Shown here piece by piece: positions 1 to 6,176 of a stretch of 6,176 nucleotides of DNA. Under the pieces are notes generated by a model. That model was given only the letters and a program-made list of their open reading frames with translations, searched no databases and was not told where the DNA came from. How positions within the stretch are numbered: position 1 is the stretch's first letter; each line of letters starts with the position of its first letter. Made by a program: the position numbers and the translations under genes. Source of the stretch: Clostridia bacterium (GTDB lineage: Bacteria > Bacillota > Clostridia > Oscillospirales > Acutalibacteraceae); the NCBI GenBank assembly GCA_024689165.1, contig JAILDS010000114.1, positions 1 to 6,176 on the forward strand, given 5' to 3'.

Positions 1-731
1 AGATCGCATCCGGGCTGCGGGATGCAAAGCTGCTGCTGCGGAGCATCACGTCGACCGTTACCGCTCTGTTTACGATATCGGTCGTAGTGATGAACCTGCT
101 CGCCAACAAAACCATCTATCAGTCGGACGTGATCGCCATCGACGGCGGGATACTGATTTCCTGGCTGTCTTTTTTATGCATGGACATCGTGACCAAGGCT
201 TTCGGTCCGAAGGCTGCGACAAAGCTATCTTTTTTCGCGACCGGAACGAATCTTCTCGTATTTCTGATCTTTTATATCGTCAGCATCATTCCGAGCGACG
301 CGGACGACTACACGGCCTTTGACTCGATCATCGGCGGGACGTGGTTCATCCTTCTGAGCAGCACCGTTGCGTTCCTGTCCTCGGCAATTATAAACAACTT
401 TTTGAACTGGGGCATAGGAAGGCTGTTCCGCAGGGATCCCGACGGCAAGCTCGCTTATATCACCCGCAGCTACGTTTCCACCTTCATCGGTCAGTTTTTC
501 GATAATTTCGTTTTTGCTTCGCTGACGTTCATGTTTTTTGCCCCGATTTTCTGGGACGGCTTCAGCTGGACGCTCATACAGTGTGTGACCTGCTCTCTGC
601 TCGGAGCGGGGCTTGAGCTCCTTATGGAGGCCGTATTCTCGCCGATCGGCTACATCGTACTGCGTCAATGGAAAAAAGAAGGGGTGGGCGAGGCTTACCT
701 GAACCACGTCGATACGGAGGAAGCGGCATGA
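1..731 (+). CDS. VUT-family (YhhQ-type) integral membrane transporter, 5'-partial
   Basis: Inner-membrane transporter of the VUT/DUF165 group, whose characterised member YhhQ takes up queuosine precursors (preQ0/preQ1) for tRNA modification. The frame is open from base 3 with no stop, giving at least 242 visible residues. About six hydrophobic helices are encoded, near bases 45-105, 144-200, 222-290, 336-420, 471-555 and 561-655. Family-like motifs are MNLLANK (90-110), LSFLCMDIVTKAFGPKAA (162-215) and the charged helix RSYVSTFIGQFFDNFVF (465-515). GTG at 87 is the first possible start inside the window, but it has no ribosome binding site and would remove most of helix 1, so the true start lies upstream of base 1. 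The stop overlaps the next start (ATGA, 728-731), indicating an operon. The family call is firm; the substrate is inferred, since VUT proteins have diverged and this one has not been tested. Confidence 0.86.
   Translation, partial: IASGLRDAKLLLRSITSTVTALFTISVVVMNLLANKTIYQSDVIAIDGGILISWLSFLCMDIVTKAFGPKAATKLSFFATGTNLLVFLIFYIVSIIPSDADDYTAFDSIIGGTWFILLSSTVAFLSSAIINNFLNWGIGRLFRRDPDGKLAYITRSYVSTFIGQFFDNFVFASLTFMFFAPIFWDGFSWTLIQCVTCSLLGAGLELLMEAVFSPIGYIVLRQWKKEGVGEAYLNHVDTEEAA
716..721 (+). promoter_or_regulatory. Ribosome binding site of the SDR gene
   Basis: GGAGGA lies seven bases before the ATG at 728, inside the last codons of the transporter gene. This ideal Shine-Dalgarno position decides the start at 728 over the in-frame ATG at 668, which would add 20 Arg/Gly-rich residues ahead of the first beta strand of the Rossmann fold. 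Confidence 0.8.
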
Positions 732-1393
732 AGATCATAATTACCGGCGCTTCAGGCGGCATAGGATCTGCCGTCTCCGAAAGGTTTTTGTCTCTGGGGC
801 ACACTGTCCACGGCATAGACGTGGCGCCGCCCTCCGTCCGGCACCCTGATTACGTGCACCACGTCGCGGATATCCGCGACGCCGACTCGCTGCCCGAGAT
901 CGAAAACGCCGCCGTCATTTTCAGCAACGCCGGGACTCAGAACAGCCCCGACGACATAGGCAACAATCTCCGCGGCGCGGTTAACGTGACCGAGAAGTAT
1001 ATCGCCGGAAACGATTTCCTGCGTTCCATTCTGTTCAACGCCTCCGCTTCCGCCGTGTCCGGACAGGAGTTCCCGGTTTACGCCGCGTCGAAAGCCGGGC
1101 TGCTCGGTTACATGAAAAACGTCGCGATCCGCCTCGCCCCGCGGGGCGTTACCTGCAACGCCGTTTCGCTCGGAGGGGTGCATACTCCGCTCAACGATCC
1201 CGTTACGGCGGACCCGGTATTATGGCGGAGGATCATGGACGTCACCCCGATGAAAAAATGGATGACCGCCGAAGAGGTCGCCGACTGGGTCGTGTTCCTG
1301 ACCTTGACGAACAGGTCCATGTCCGGTCAGAACCTTCTGATCGACAACGGCGAATACGACCTGCGCCCGACCTTTGTCTGGCCGGGCGTTTAA
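728..1393 (+). CDS. Short-chain dehydrogenase/reductase (SDR), compact form
   Basis: Cytoplasmic NAD(P)-dependent oxidoreductase of 221 residues with a Rossmann fold; substrate unknown. The nucleotide-binding motif TGASGGIG is at residues 6-13. Asp31 ends strand beta2 (HGID), which in classical SDRs favours NAD(H) over NADP(H). Asp48 in VADIRD would contact adenine, and SNAG at 66-69 is the structural NNAG motif. The likely catalytic set is Asn80, Ser106 (Ser108 is possible), Tyr118 and Lys122 in YAASK. The C-terminal GQNLLIDNGE (200-209) replaces the common GQ-x-(I/L)-x-VDGG. At 221 residues it is about 30 shorter than most classical SDRs; roughly ten of these are missing between NAG and the catalytic Asn. 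It overlaps the transporter stop by four bases, so the two are probably co-translated and may act in one pathway, but the sequence does not say which. The SDR call is very secure. Confidence 0.93.
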   Translation: MKIIITGASGGIGSAVSERFLSLGHTVHGIDVAPPSVRHPDYVHHVADIRDADSLPEIENAAVIFSNAGTQNSPDDIGNNLRGAVNVTEKYIAGNDFLRSILFNASASAVSGQEFPVYAASKAGLLGYMKNVAIRLAPRGVTCNAVSLGGVHTPLNDPVTADPVLWRRIMDVTPMKKWMTAEEVADWVVFLTLTNRSMSGQNLLIDNGEYDLRPTFVWPGV

Positions 1394-1423
1394 GAATATC
1401 GTTTGATTTTCAGTGACTCTGCT

Positions 1424-1438
1424 CCGGTATCATGCCGG
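1424..1438. terminator. Small GC-rich hairpin between convergent genes (possible weak terminator)
   Basis: The 57-bp gap at 1394-1450 separates the two converging stops. It contains CCGGTATCATGCCGG, able to form a six-pair stem (one G-U pair) with a three-base loop and readable from both strands. Neither side is followed by a run of T, so it is not a textbook intrinsic terminator. Its position is the only other support. Nothing else was seen in the gap. Confidence 0.25.
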
Positions 1439-1450
1439 CAAATTCCTGCG

Positions 1451-4093
1451 TCAGCCTCTTCTGTTCAGAATTACGGTCTTTGTTTCACCGGCGAGGAAGT
1501 CCGCTTCGACGGACTCACCCCCGAAAACGCTCAGAGTTATCGTCCGGGCTTTGTCGCTCGTGACGGTCAGCGTTACGGTCTGTTCGTTCCACATGATTTC
1601 GACTTCTGCGCCGGATCTCGCGCGCAGCCCGCTGACGGAACCGGTCTTCCATTCGGGACTTACTGCGGGGAGCGCTTCTATTACGCCGTCGTCGGAATAA
1701 AGCAGCATCTCGTCGAGCACGCCGACGGTACCGATGGAGGTATCGGTGCAGAAAACGCCCCAGCCGCCGTGGGTATAGTGGTCGGTCATCAGTGAATCGT
1801 AGTAGATGTTGTCCGCCATCAGTTTATAAAGCGAGTATCGGGCGGAGTCCGCGTTTTTGAGCCTCGCGGCGACGAGAGCCTTATGGACCCAGCCGTGAGA
1901 CGCGGTGTCGTCCTCGCCCTCGTTTTCCCTGTTCCTGTCTTCTATAGCCTGCGCGCAGGCTTTGGCTAGCTCGTCGTCGTCCTGCGTCTCGAACGCGGGC
2001 CACGCGGCGTAGAGGTGGCTGATATGACGATGCTTGTTGTTTTCCCGGTATTCGCTCATAGCCCACTCGCAGAGCGCGCCGCTTTCGTCGAATTTGTAAT
2101 CGGGCAGAAGAGAGACGAATCGCTCGAGTTCCGCGACCCTGTTCTCCCAGCCATCTGAACCGACAGCCTTTTCAAGCTCTATTGTCATCGCGATTCCGTC
2201 TTTTGCGGCGGAAATATCCATAGTCGCGTTGGCGGTGATCGGCGAATCATAACCGAGAGGCGCGTTTTCGGGCGAATAAGAGGGGATGATAAGATACTTT
2301 TCCCCATCGTTCAGGCTCGTTTTTCCCGCCTCATAGCGGGCGGCGCCGTTTACGTCCGTAAAATACTCCGGCGTGACGAGCTGCCGCCAGAAATTCGCCT
2401 GCTTGGTCAGAAGGGACAGAAGAATATCGCGTTCAAGGTCGAGCATCTCCCCGTTGAACTCGATCTGAGTATTACCGTAGCATTGCCGGAACTCATAGAT
2501 CGGCCTGAGCATCCAGCTCGCACCGGCGTTCCAGTACTGGAAGGGGTACCAGCGGTTGTATTCGACCATCATCGCCCTGTCGCCGTCGGTGTTGACCGGG
2601 ACCTGTATGGCGTCGGTCATACCGTAGCTCATTTCTGCGTTTTCCTCCCAGTCTGGCACCTGTCTGAGAACGAATTTTATATATCCGATCCCGGCTTCGC
2701 GGATATTGCCCGTATTCATGCCGGACGCCTGAAGGTTGACGTTTGCGTCCATCGTGTAGATGCCCCTCCAGCTCGGGTTCCATTCGCCGGTCCACATTCC
2801 GTAGAGCCTCGGGAACGTCTCGCCGGCGCAGCATATCTGCGCGTAGCGGCCCTGATTGTAAGCACGTTCGACGAGTTCGGGCAGAAGCTCGTCGCTGAGG
2901 CGCTGCATGCGGATTAGATGTTCGTTTGCCAGGGCGCGGCGCTCCCCGCCGCCGAGGTCGAGCTTTACCGTATTGAAAAGAGCCGACTGCTTTTCGGCGT
3001 GCGGAGCCAGCGCGGCGTCGTAGTCGAAAACGCCGTCGTCAGAATACTTCCGCGCGACGGCGGAAACGCTGTCGAAAAGCTCGTCTGCAAGCGTATAGCT
3101 CTCCTCGCCGGCGAAACCAGCCATCGGCCCCATATCGAAGCAGCGGTCGGATCTTGTGATAAAGATGACCTCACTGGCGTCTGTTATCTTTATCGCCGGG
3201 TTCTTCTCGGCGGCGACGTTCTCGGAGTCGTTCGAGTCGGGCAGCACGACGCGTTCCTTTTTGCCGCCGACGGTCAGAACGAGCGTCATGCCGCAGTAGC
3301 CGCCGTATTTCAGCTCGCTGTTTTCGTATTCAGGATAGTGGGCTATGAGCGAGATCGAGTCGGCGTTTTCGTCGACGAGCTTTTTATAGCGCATGTTTTT
3401 TTCGTCGCCCGAACCAAAGCCCCTCATTGCCCAGCAGTCGTCTATCGAGACGGTCATATCTATTTTTTTGCCGAGGCTCGACTGCTTTATACGCGTGATC
3501 GTGACGTTGTCCTCCCGAGAGGAGAAGGTCGTGCGTTCCCAGCTGCCGTTTACGTCGGAATACCGTACCCCGACCTCCGCGGTTTCAAAATCCGTCCATC
3601 GGATATAATCCCGGTAGACGTGCTTTTTGCTTGAAAGCCTGAGCGTGTGTGACGGATGAAAGGCGTAAAAATAGGTCGCGTTCCTGCCGTTGACGTCCCA
3701 TGACGCGTCGTATTCGATCACCGCCCGGCGTGCCTGCTCAAGCTCCGAAGGAAGCTCTTCTGGCGTATGTCGTGGGTCGTTGGACGGCATGATGAAGTTG
3801 ATGTTCTGGTAGATCAGCGTGTCGCCGTAAGGAGAGCCGGAGCATACGGCTCCGTTTTCGCCGTTGCCGGTCACCATGCCCTGCATCCAGCTGACCCGCT
3901 CCTCGTCGGTCGAAGGGTAGGCTGCAAGCTCCGTGAATCGCGTAGCGAAAGAGCACATATGTTCGGTTCCTATCATTTCAAAGTCACCTGCCCTTACAAG
4001 ATCCTTCAGCCCCGTGAAGAAGCCCCCGCCCATTATCAGGCTGAGAAGAATACATATATACAGTTTTATCTTCAGAAGCATCGTTTTTATCAT
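1451..4093 (-). CDS. GH95-like glycoside hydrolase (putative alpha-L-fucosidase/alpha-L-galactosidase)
   Basis: Probably an exported enzyme of 880 residues that removes terminal alpha-L-fucose or alpha-L-galactose from glycans by inversion. Residues 1-10 are Lys-rich and 11-29 hydrophobic, as in a signal peptide or anchor; there is no lipobox Cys. An N-terminal beta domain begins near TGNGENGAV (75-83), a helical linker spans about 330-375, an (alpha/alpha)6 barrel about 376-800, and a C-terminal beta domain about 801-880. GH95 landmarks occur in order: GMWTGEWNPSW (432-442), NVN (Asn451, Asn453), SPEN (Glu609), HRHISHLYAAWP (688-699), FCTDTSIG with Asp784, and the LPA/W/G-V-GLRAR stretch (808-825). 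By comparison with the Bifidobacterium enzyme AfcA (Asn421, Asn423, Glu566, Asp766), Asn451/Asn453/Asp784 would activate water and Glu609 would be the acid; this alignment is by eye. The start ATG overlaps the upstream stop (ATGA, 4090-4093) and has no clear Shine-Dalgarno, so translation is probably coupled. Met5 is an alternative start. The fold is near certain; the sugar is not. Confidence 0.87.
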   Translation of the reverse strand: MIKTMLLKIKLYICILLSLIMGGGFFTGLKDLVRAGDFEMIGTEHMCSFATRFTELAAYPSTDEERVSWMQGMVTGNGENGAVCSGSPYGDTLIYQNINFIMPSNDPRHTPEELPSELEQARRAVIEYDASWDVNGRNATYFYAFHPSHTLRLSSKKHVYRDYIRWTDFETAEVGVRYSDVNGSWERTTFSSREDNVTITRIKQSSLGKKIDMTVSIDDCWAMRGFGSGDEKNMRYKKLVDENADSISLIAHYPEYENSELKYGGYCGMTLVLTVGGKKERVVLPDSNDSENVAAEKNPAIKITDASEVIFITRSDRCFDMGPMAGFAGEESYTLADELFDSVSAVARKYSDDGVFDYDAALAPHAEKQSALFNTVKLDLGGGERRALANEHLIRMQRLSDELLPELVERAYNQGRYAQICCAGETFPRLYGMWTGEWNPSWRGIYTMDANVNLQASGMNTGNIREAGIGYIKFVLRQVPDWEENAEMSYGMTDAIQVPVNTDGDRAMMVEYNRWYPFQYWNAGASWMLRPIYEFRQCYGNTQIEFNGEMLDLERDILLSLLTKQANFWRQLVTPEYFTDVNGAARYEAGKTSLNDGEKYLIIPSYSPENAPLGYDSPITANATMDISAAKDGIAMTIELEKAVGSDGWENRVAELERFVSLLPDYKFDESGALCEWAMSEYRENNKHRHISHLYAAWPAFETQDDDELAKACAQAIEDRNRENEGEDDTASHGWVHKALVAARLKNADSARYSLYKLMADNIYYDSLMTDHYTHGGWGVFCTDTSIGTVGVLDEMLLYSDDGVIEALPAVSPEWKTGSVSGLRARSGAEVEIMWNEQTVTLTVTSDKARTITLSVFGGESVEADFLAGETKTVILNRRG

Positions 4094-6176
4094 CCGTTTT
4101 GTTCTGCGCCGACGGCGGGCTTTTCGGGATGTTTTTTATCGCCGCGCACGGTTTTGATCGTGGCCGGAAGAACTGTCAGCGATGCTGCAAGAGCCCCGAC
4201 GCAGAGCGTGAGGCTTATAGCCTTTGCCTCGCCTATGCGCATGACGTTGTTCGGGATGAGACAAAAACCGAACATGAGAACGGACAGCAAAACGACGCAG
4301 ACTGCGAAAACTACGATGCGCTTTTTGCGGCTCGTTCCTATTACGGCAAGCAGGGCGGGGAGCCACGCGCCGGAACAGGCGCACAGGATAAGCAGCACTA
4401 CGTAAAGCACGGGCGACCAGTTGACGAATTTGTCGTATACGGCCGCGCCGAATGCCAGCGACAGCAGAGCAGGAAGCGCGAGTATCATCTGCCTGTTCTG
4501 TCTGAAAAGACAGAAGCATCCGGCTGCGGTCGCCGCGATGACAAGGGCCGCCGCAAGTACCAGGAAGAGGGTCCTGAACCAAGCGGCGTTAGTGCCGGTC
4601 GAACCTGAAAGCTCAAGCCCCGATGCCGACGCGTTATATGCGGTGGAACCGCCCCTGAAGGACTGTCCCACCCGGGTCCCGGCGACGGTGCCGGCCTCCG
4701 CGTAATCCCACGCCTCAAAGTTCATACCGAAGGCGGGCGAATCTTCGCCGAGAGCAAAGTCGAACCCCGACGGGTCGGAGAACAAGGGATCGGCGACCGT
4801 CTCGTTGTGTATAAAGCCCTGCGACCGAGCCGCAGACAGTTTTAAAACGCTGCTGCCGGAGTCGGTCGCGAAACACAGGCTTTTTCCTGCGGAGAGATCC
4901 CACATAAGGTTGCCGTTGTCGCAGAAGTGCGAGGCGTCGTACATATATGCGTATATCGGAACGTTTTTGTCGGTAAGATAGATATTGTTGTAATAGAACG
5001 CTGTCGCGTGCGGCTCGCCGCCGCGGGTGCCGACGCTGACCTGCCCCTCGGCGTTGAGGGCGGAGATGTTGTTGCGGATGGTGTTGCCCTCTCCGTAATG
5101 GATGTTGAAGCCCTGGCTCGAGCAGCTGAAGACGAGGTTCTTTTCGACAAGCATATCCGACGAGCCCTCGTCAAGATATATGCCCCAGCCGCCGTATCCG
5201 CCCTGACCGGGGTCGCACGCAACGTTATGAATGACGTTGTGCGTGAGCGTTGTGCCGGGCTGCTTGCCGAGCATATAGATCCCGCCCATGTCCGAAAGCC
5301 AGCCCTGCCCGATATTGTATATAAGATTATAGCTTATATCGTTGTTCCGTGTGCCTGTGGAATCATAATTCCAGCACCAGCCACCGGAAACGGCGGTGTA
5401 GTATCCGTCGTGTATCTCGTTGTGGGTCACAGAGACGTTGCCGGCGTGGGTGAACTGGATGCCGACGGCGTTGAAGAACACCCGCCCGTAATCATAGATC
5501 AGGTTGTTGTCTATCACGACGTCGCCGGTGTAGGAGGGATCGTCCTCAAAAACGTTCGCGCCGCCTACGTAAACGCCGCTTGCCGCCACGTTGCGTATGA
5601 CGCAGCTCTCAACGCTCGAGAACCGCACCCCGTCATAAAACTTGACCGCCGTCGAGCCGAGGTTCCTGAACTCGCAGCCGACGATATGGACGTCCATGGC
5701 GTCGGAAACGGTGAAAGCGCCCTCCACGTCGACCGCCGCCTGAGAGGAATCCATCCCGTATTTTGAGTAAAAATCGCCTTTTTTCGATACCGCGAGCTCC
5801 CAGTCCGTACATTCGAAGACGACGTTCTCAAAAGAGATCCCGTTCACACCGTCTATCGTGATAAGCTGAGTCACGGCGGACGCCGAAAGCGAGATATCTT
5901 CCGGCTCCTCGTCCTCCGCCGGGACGTAATAGAGCTTTCTGCCCTCAGCGTCGAGGTACCACTCGCCGGGTTCGTTCATCTCCGAAAAGACGTTCTCGAA
6001 ATAATACCGGTCGCCCGGTCGGATCTTCATCGTCGACGGACGCGAAAGCTTTACCCTGCCGGTCGCGTCGTCGTACGACTCGGCGAACATCATCTCGTCG
6101 TGCCAGTAGTGGAGTATCCTCACGGTCGGCGCGCCGTAGGCAAATACCTCCTTCGGGATATCGCCTTCAGCGGCGT
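4090..6176 (-). CDS. Right-handed beta-helix protein (GH141-like) with five-helix membrane tail, 5'-partial
   Basis: C-terminal part of a probable surface carbohydrate-active protein. The frame stays open to the window edge; residue 1 here is the GTG at 6121-6123, which is not taken as the start. Residues 40-68 (YYFENVFSE...PGEWYLDAEGRKLYYVP) match a segment typical of GH141-like beta-helix enzymes, where some 200-300 residues usually precede. Beta-helix turns run from about 95 to 400, with an Asn-x-Ile/Val ladder at 207, 235, 266, 296, 329, 351 and 379 and Cys at the equivalent places 150 and 174. ADPLFSDPSGFDFALGEDSPAF (444-465) is the usual closing segment. A Ser/Gly/Ala-rich linker (about 484-513) leads to five membrane helices (about 514-540, 546-566, 571-596, 603-624, 635-656) and a Lys-rich tail. 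The basic loops fit the positive-inside rule with the beta-helix outside. It lies just upstream of, and overlaps, the GH95-like gene. GH141 membership and catalysis are inferred; it could be a non-catalytic or lyase-type beta-helix. Confidence 0.82.
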   Translation of the reverse strand, partial: AAEGDIPKEVFAYGAPTVRILHYWHDEMMFAESYDDATGRVKLSRPSTMKIRPGDRYYFENVFSEMNEPGEWYLDAEGRKLYYVPAEDEEPEDISLSASAVTQLITIDGVNGISFENVVFECTDWELAVSKKGDFYSKYGMDSSQAAVDVEGAFTVSDAMDVHIVGCEFRNLGSTAVKFYDGVRFSSVESCVIRNVAASGVYVGGANVFEDDPSYTGDVVIDNNLIYDYGRVFFNAVGIQFTHAGNVSVTHNEIHDGYYTAVSGGWCWNYDSTGTRNNDISYNLIYNIGQGWLSDMGGIYMLGKQPGTTLTHNVIHNVACDPGQGGYGGWGIYLDEGSSDMLVEKNLVFSCSSQGFNIHYGEGNTIRNNISALNAEGQVSVGTRGGEPHATAFYYNNIYLTDKNVPIYAYMYDASHFCDNGNLMWDLSAGKSLCFATDSGSSVLKLSAARSQGFIHNETVADPLFSDPSGFDFALGEDSPAFGMNFEAWDYAEAGTVAGTRVGQSFRGGSTAYNASASGLELSGSTGTNAAWFRTLFLVLAAALVIAATAAGCFCLFRQNRQMILALPALLSLAFGAAVYDKFVNWSPVLYVVLLILCACSGAWLPALLAVIGTSRKKRIVVFAVCVVLLSVLMFGFCLIPNNVMRIGEAKAISLTLCVGALAASLTVLPATIKTVRGDKKHPEKPAVGAEQNG

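Noticed and set aside
87..89. GTG at 87 as start of the VUT gene
   Set aside because: No ribosome binding site precedes it, and the frame upstream encodes the rest of a family-like first helix (LLLRSITSTVTALFTISVVV).
668..730. Upstream ATG at 668 as start of the SDR
   Set aside because: It would add 20 basic residues before the Rossmann fold and overlap the transporter by 64 bases, while the ATG at 728 has GGAGGA at ideal spacing and begins directly at strand beta1.
1403..1795. + strand open frames overlapping the 3' end of the GH95-like gene
   Set aside because: They mirror the conserved C-terminal GH95 motifs on the minus strand and show no coherent protein features or ribosome binding site.
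2918..3634. 238-residue open frame on the + strand, antisense to the GH95-like gene
   Set aside because: Its protein shows no domain, it is preceded by another antisense open frame, and it is a mirror of the codon usage of the real gene. The GH95 motifs settle the strand.
4927..5766. 279-residue open frame on the + strand, antisense to the beta-helix gene
   Set aside because: It lies wholly within a coding region with clear family motifs on the other strand, its product is Val/Ala-rich with no recognisable domain, and long antisense frames are common in G+C-rich DNA.
6121..6123. GTG as start of the beta-helix gene, with the AAGGAGG (minus strand) at 6147-6153 as its ribosome binding site
   Set aside because: The spacing to the GTG is about 23 bases, no in-frame start lies at the right distance, the upstream frame is open, and the family normally has a long N-terminal part before this point.
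1..6176. tRNA, rRNA, riboswitch, CRISPR, insertion sequence or phage features
   Set aside because: Almost every base is inside one of four coding regions. No tandem or inverted repeats, tRNA-like cloverleaf, transposase motifs or spaced direct repeats were seen; a preQ1 riboswitch, if any, would be upstream of the window.

Overview
The window is a G+C-rich, densely coding stretch with four protein genes in two convergent pairs, only about 57 bp of non-coding DNA, and no RNA genes, mobile elements or CRISPR. Both outer genes run off the window. The VUT-family transporter and the SDR look like those of Clostridia-type Firmicutes, and the carbohydrate-active pair would suit an anaerobic gut bacterium. 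This taxonomic guess rests on protein resemblance and has not been tested by a search.

Left part, + strand (1-1393): the 3' part of a six-helix VUT/YhhQ-type (queuosine precursor transporter) membrane protein, then a compact short-chain dehydrogenase/reductase (SDR). Stop and start overlap as ATGA, and a strong GGAGGA ribosome binding site lies inside the end of the first gene. The two are probably translated from one mRNA. The role of the SDR next to this transporter is not known from the sequence.

Middle (1394-1450): a 57-bp gap between convergent genes, holding a small GC-rich hairpin without a T-tract.

Right part, - strand (6176 down to 1451): first a right-handed parallel beta-helix protein, resembling GH141-type carbohydrate-active enzymes, that ends in an unusual five-helix membrane domain. 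It is followed, with another 4-bp ATGA overlap, by an 880-residue GH95-like glycoside hydrolase (alpha-L-fucosidase / alpha-L-galactosidase family) with an N-terminal signal or anchor segment. Together they look like a surface-tethered pair acting on glycans with terminal alpha-L-fucose or alpha-L-galactose, such as host mucin or plant pectin side chains. The substrate is inferred from the families only.

The most unusual points are the beta-helix fused to a polytopic membrane tail, the divergent active-site motifs of the GH95-like enzyme, and the tightly coupled VUT-SDR pair.
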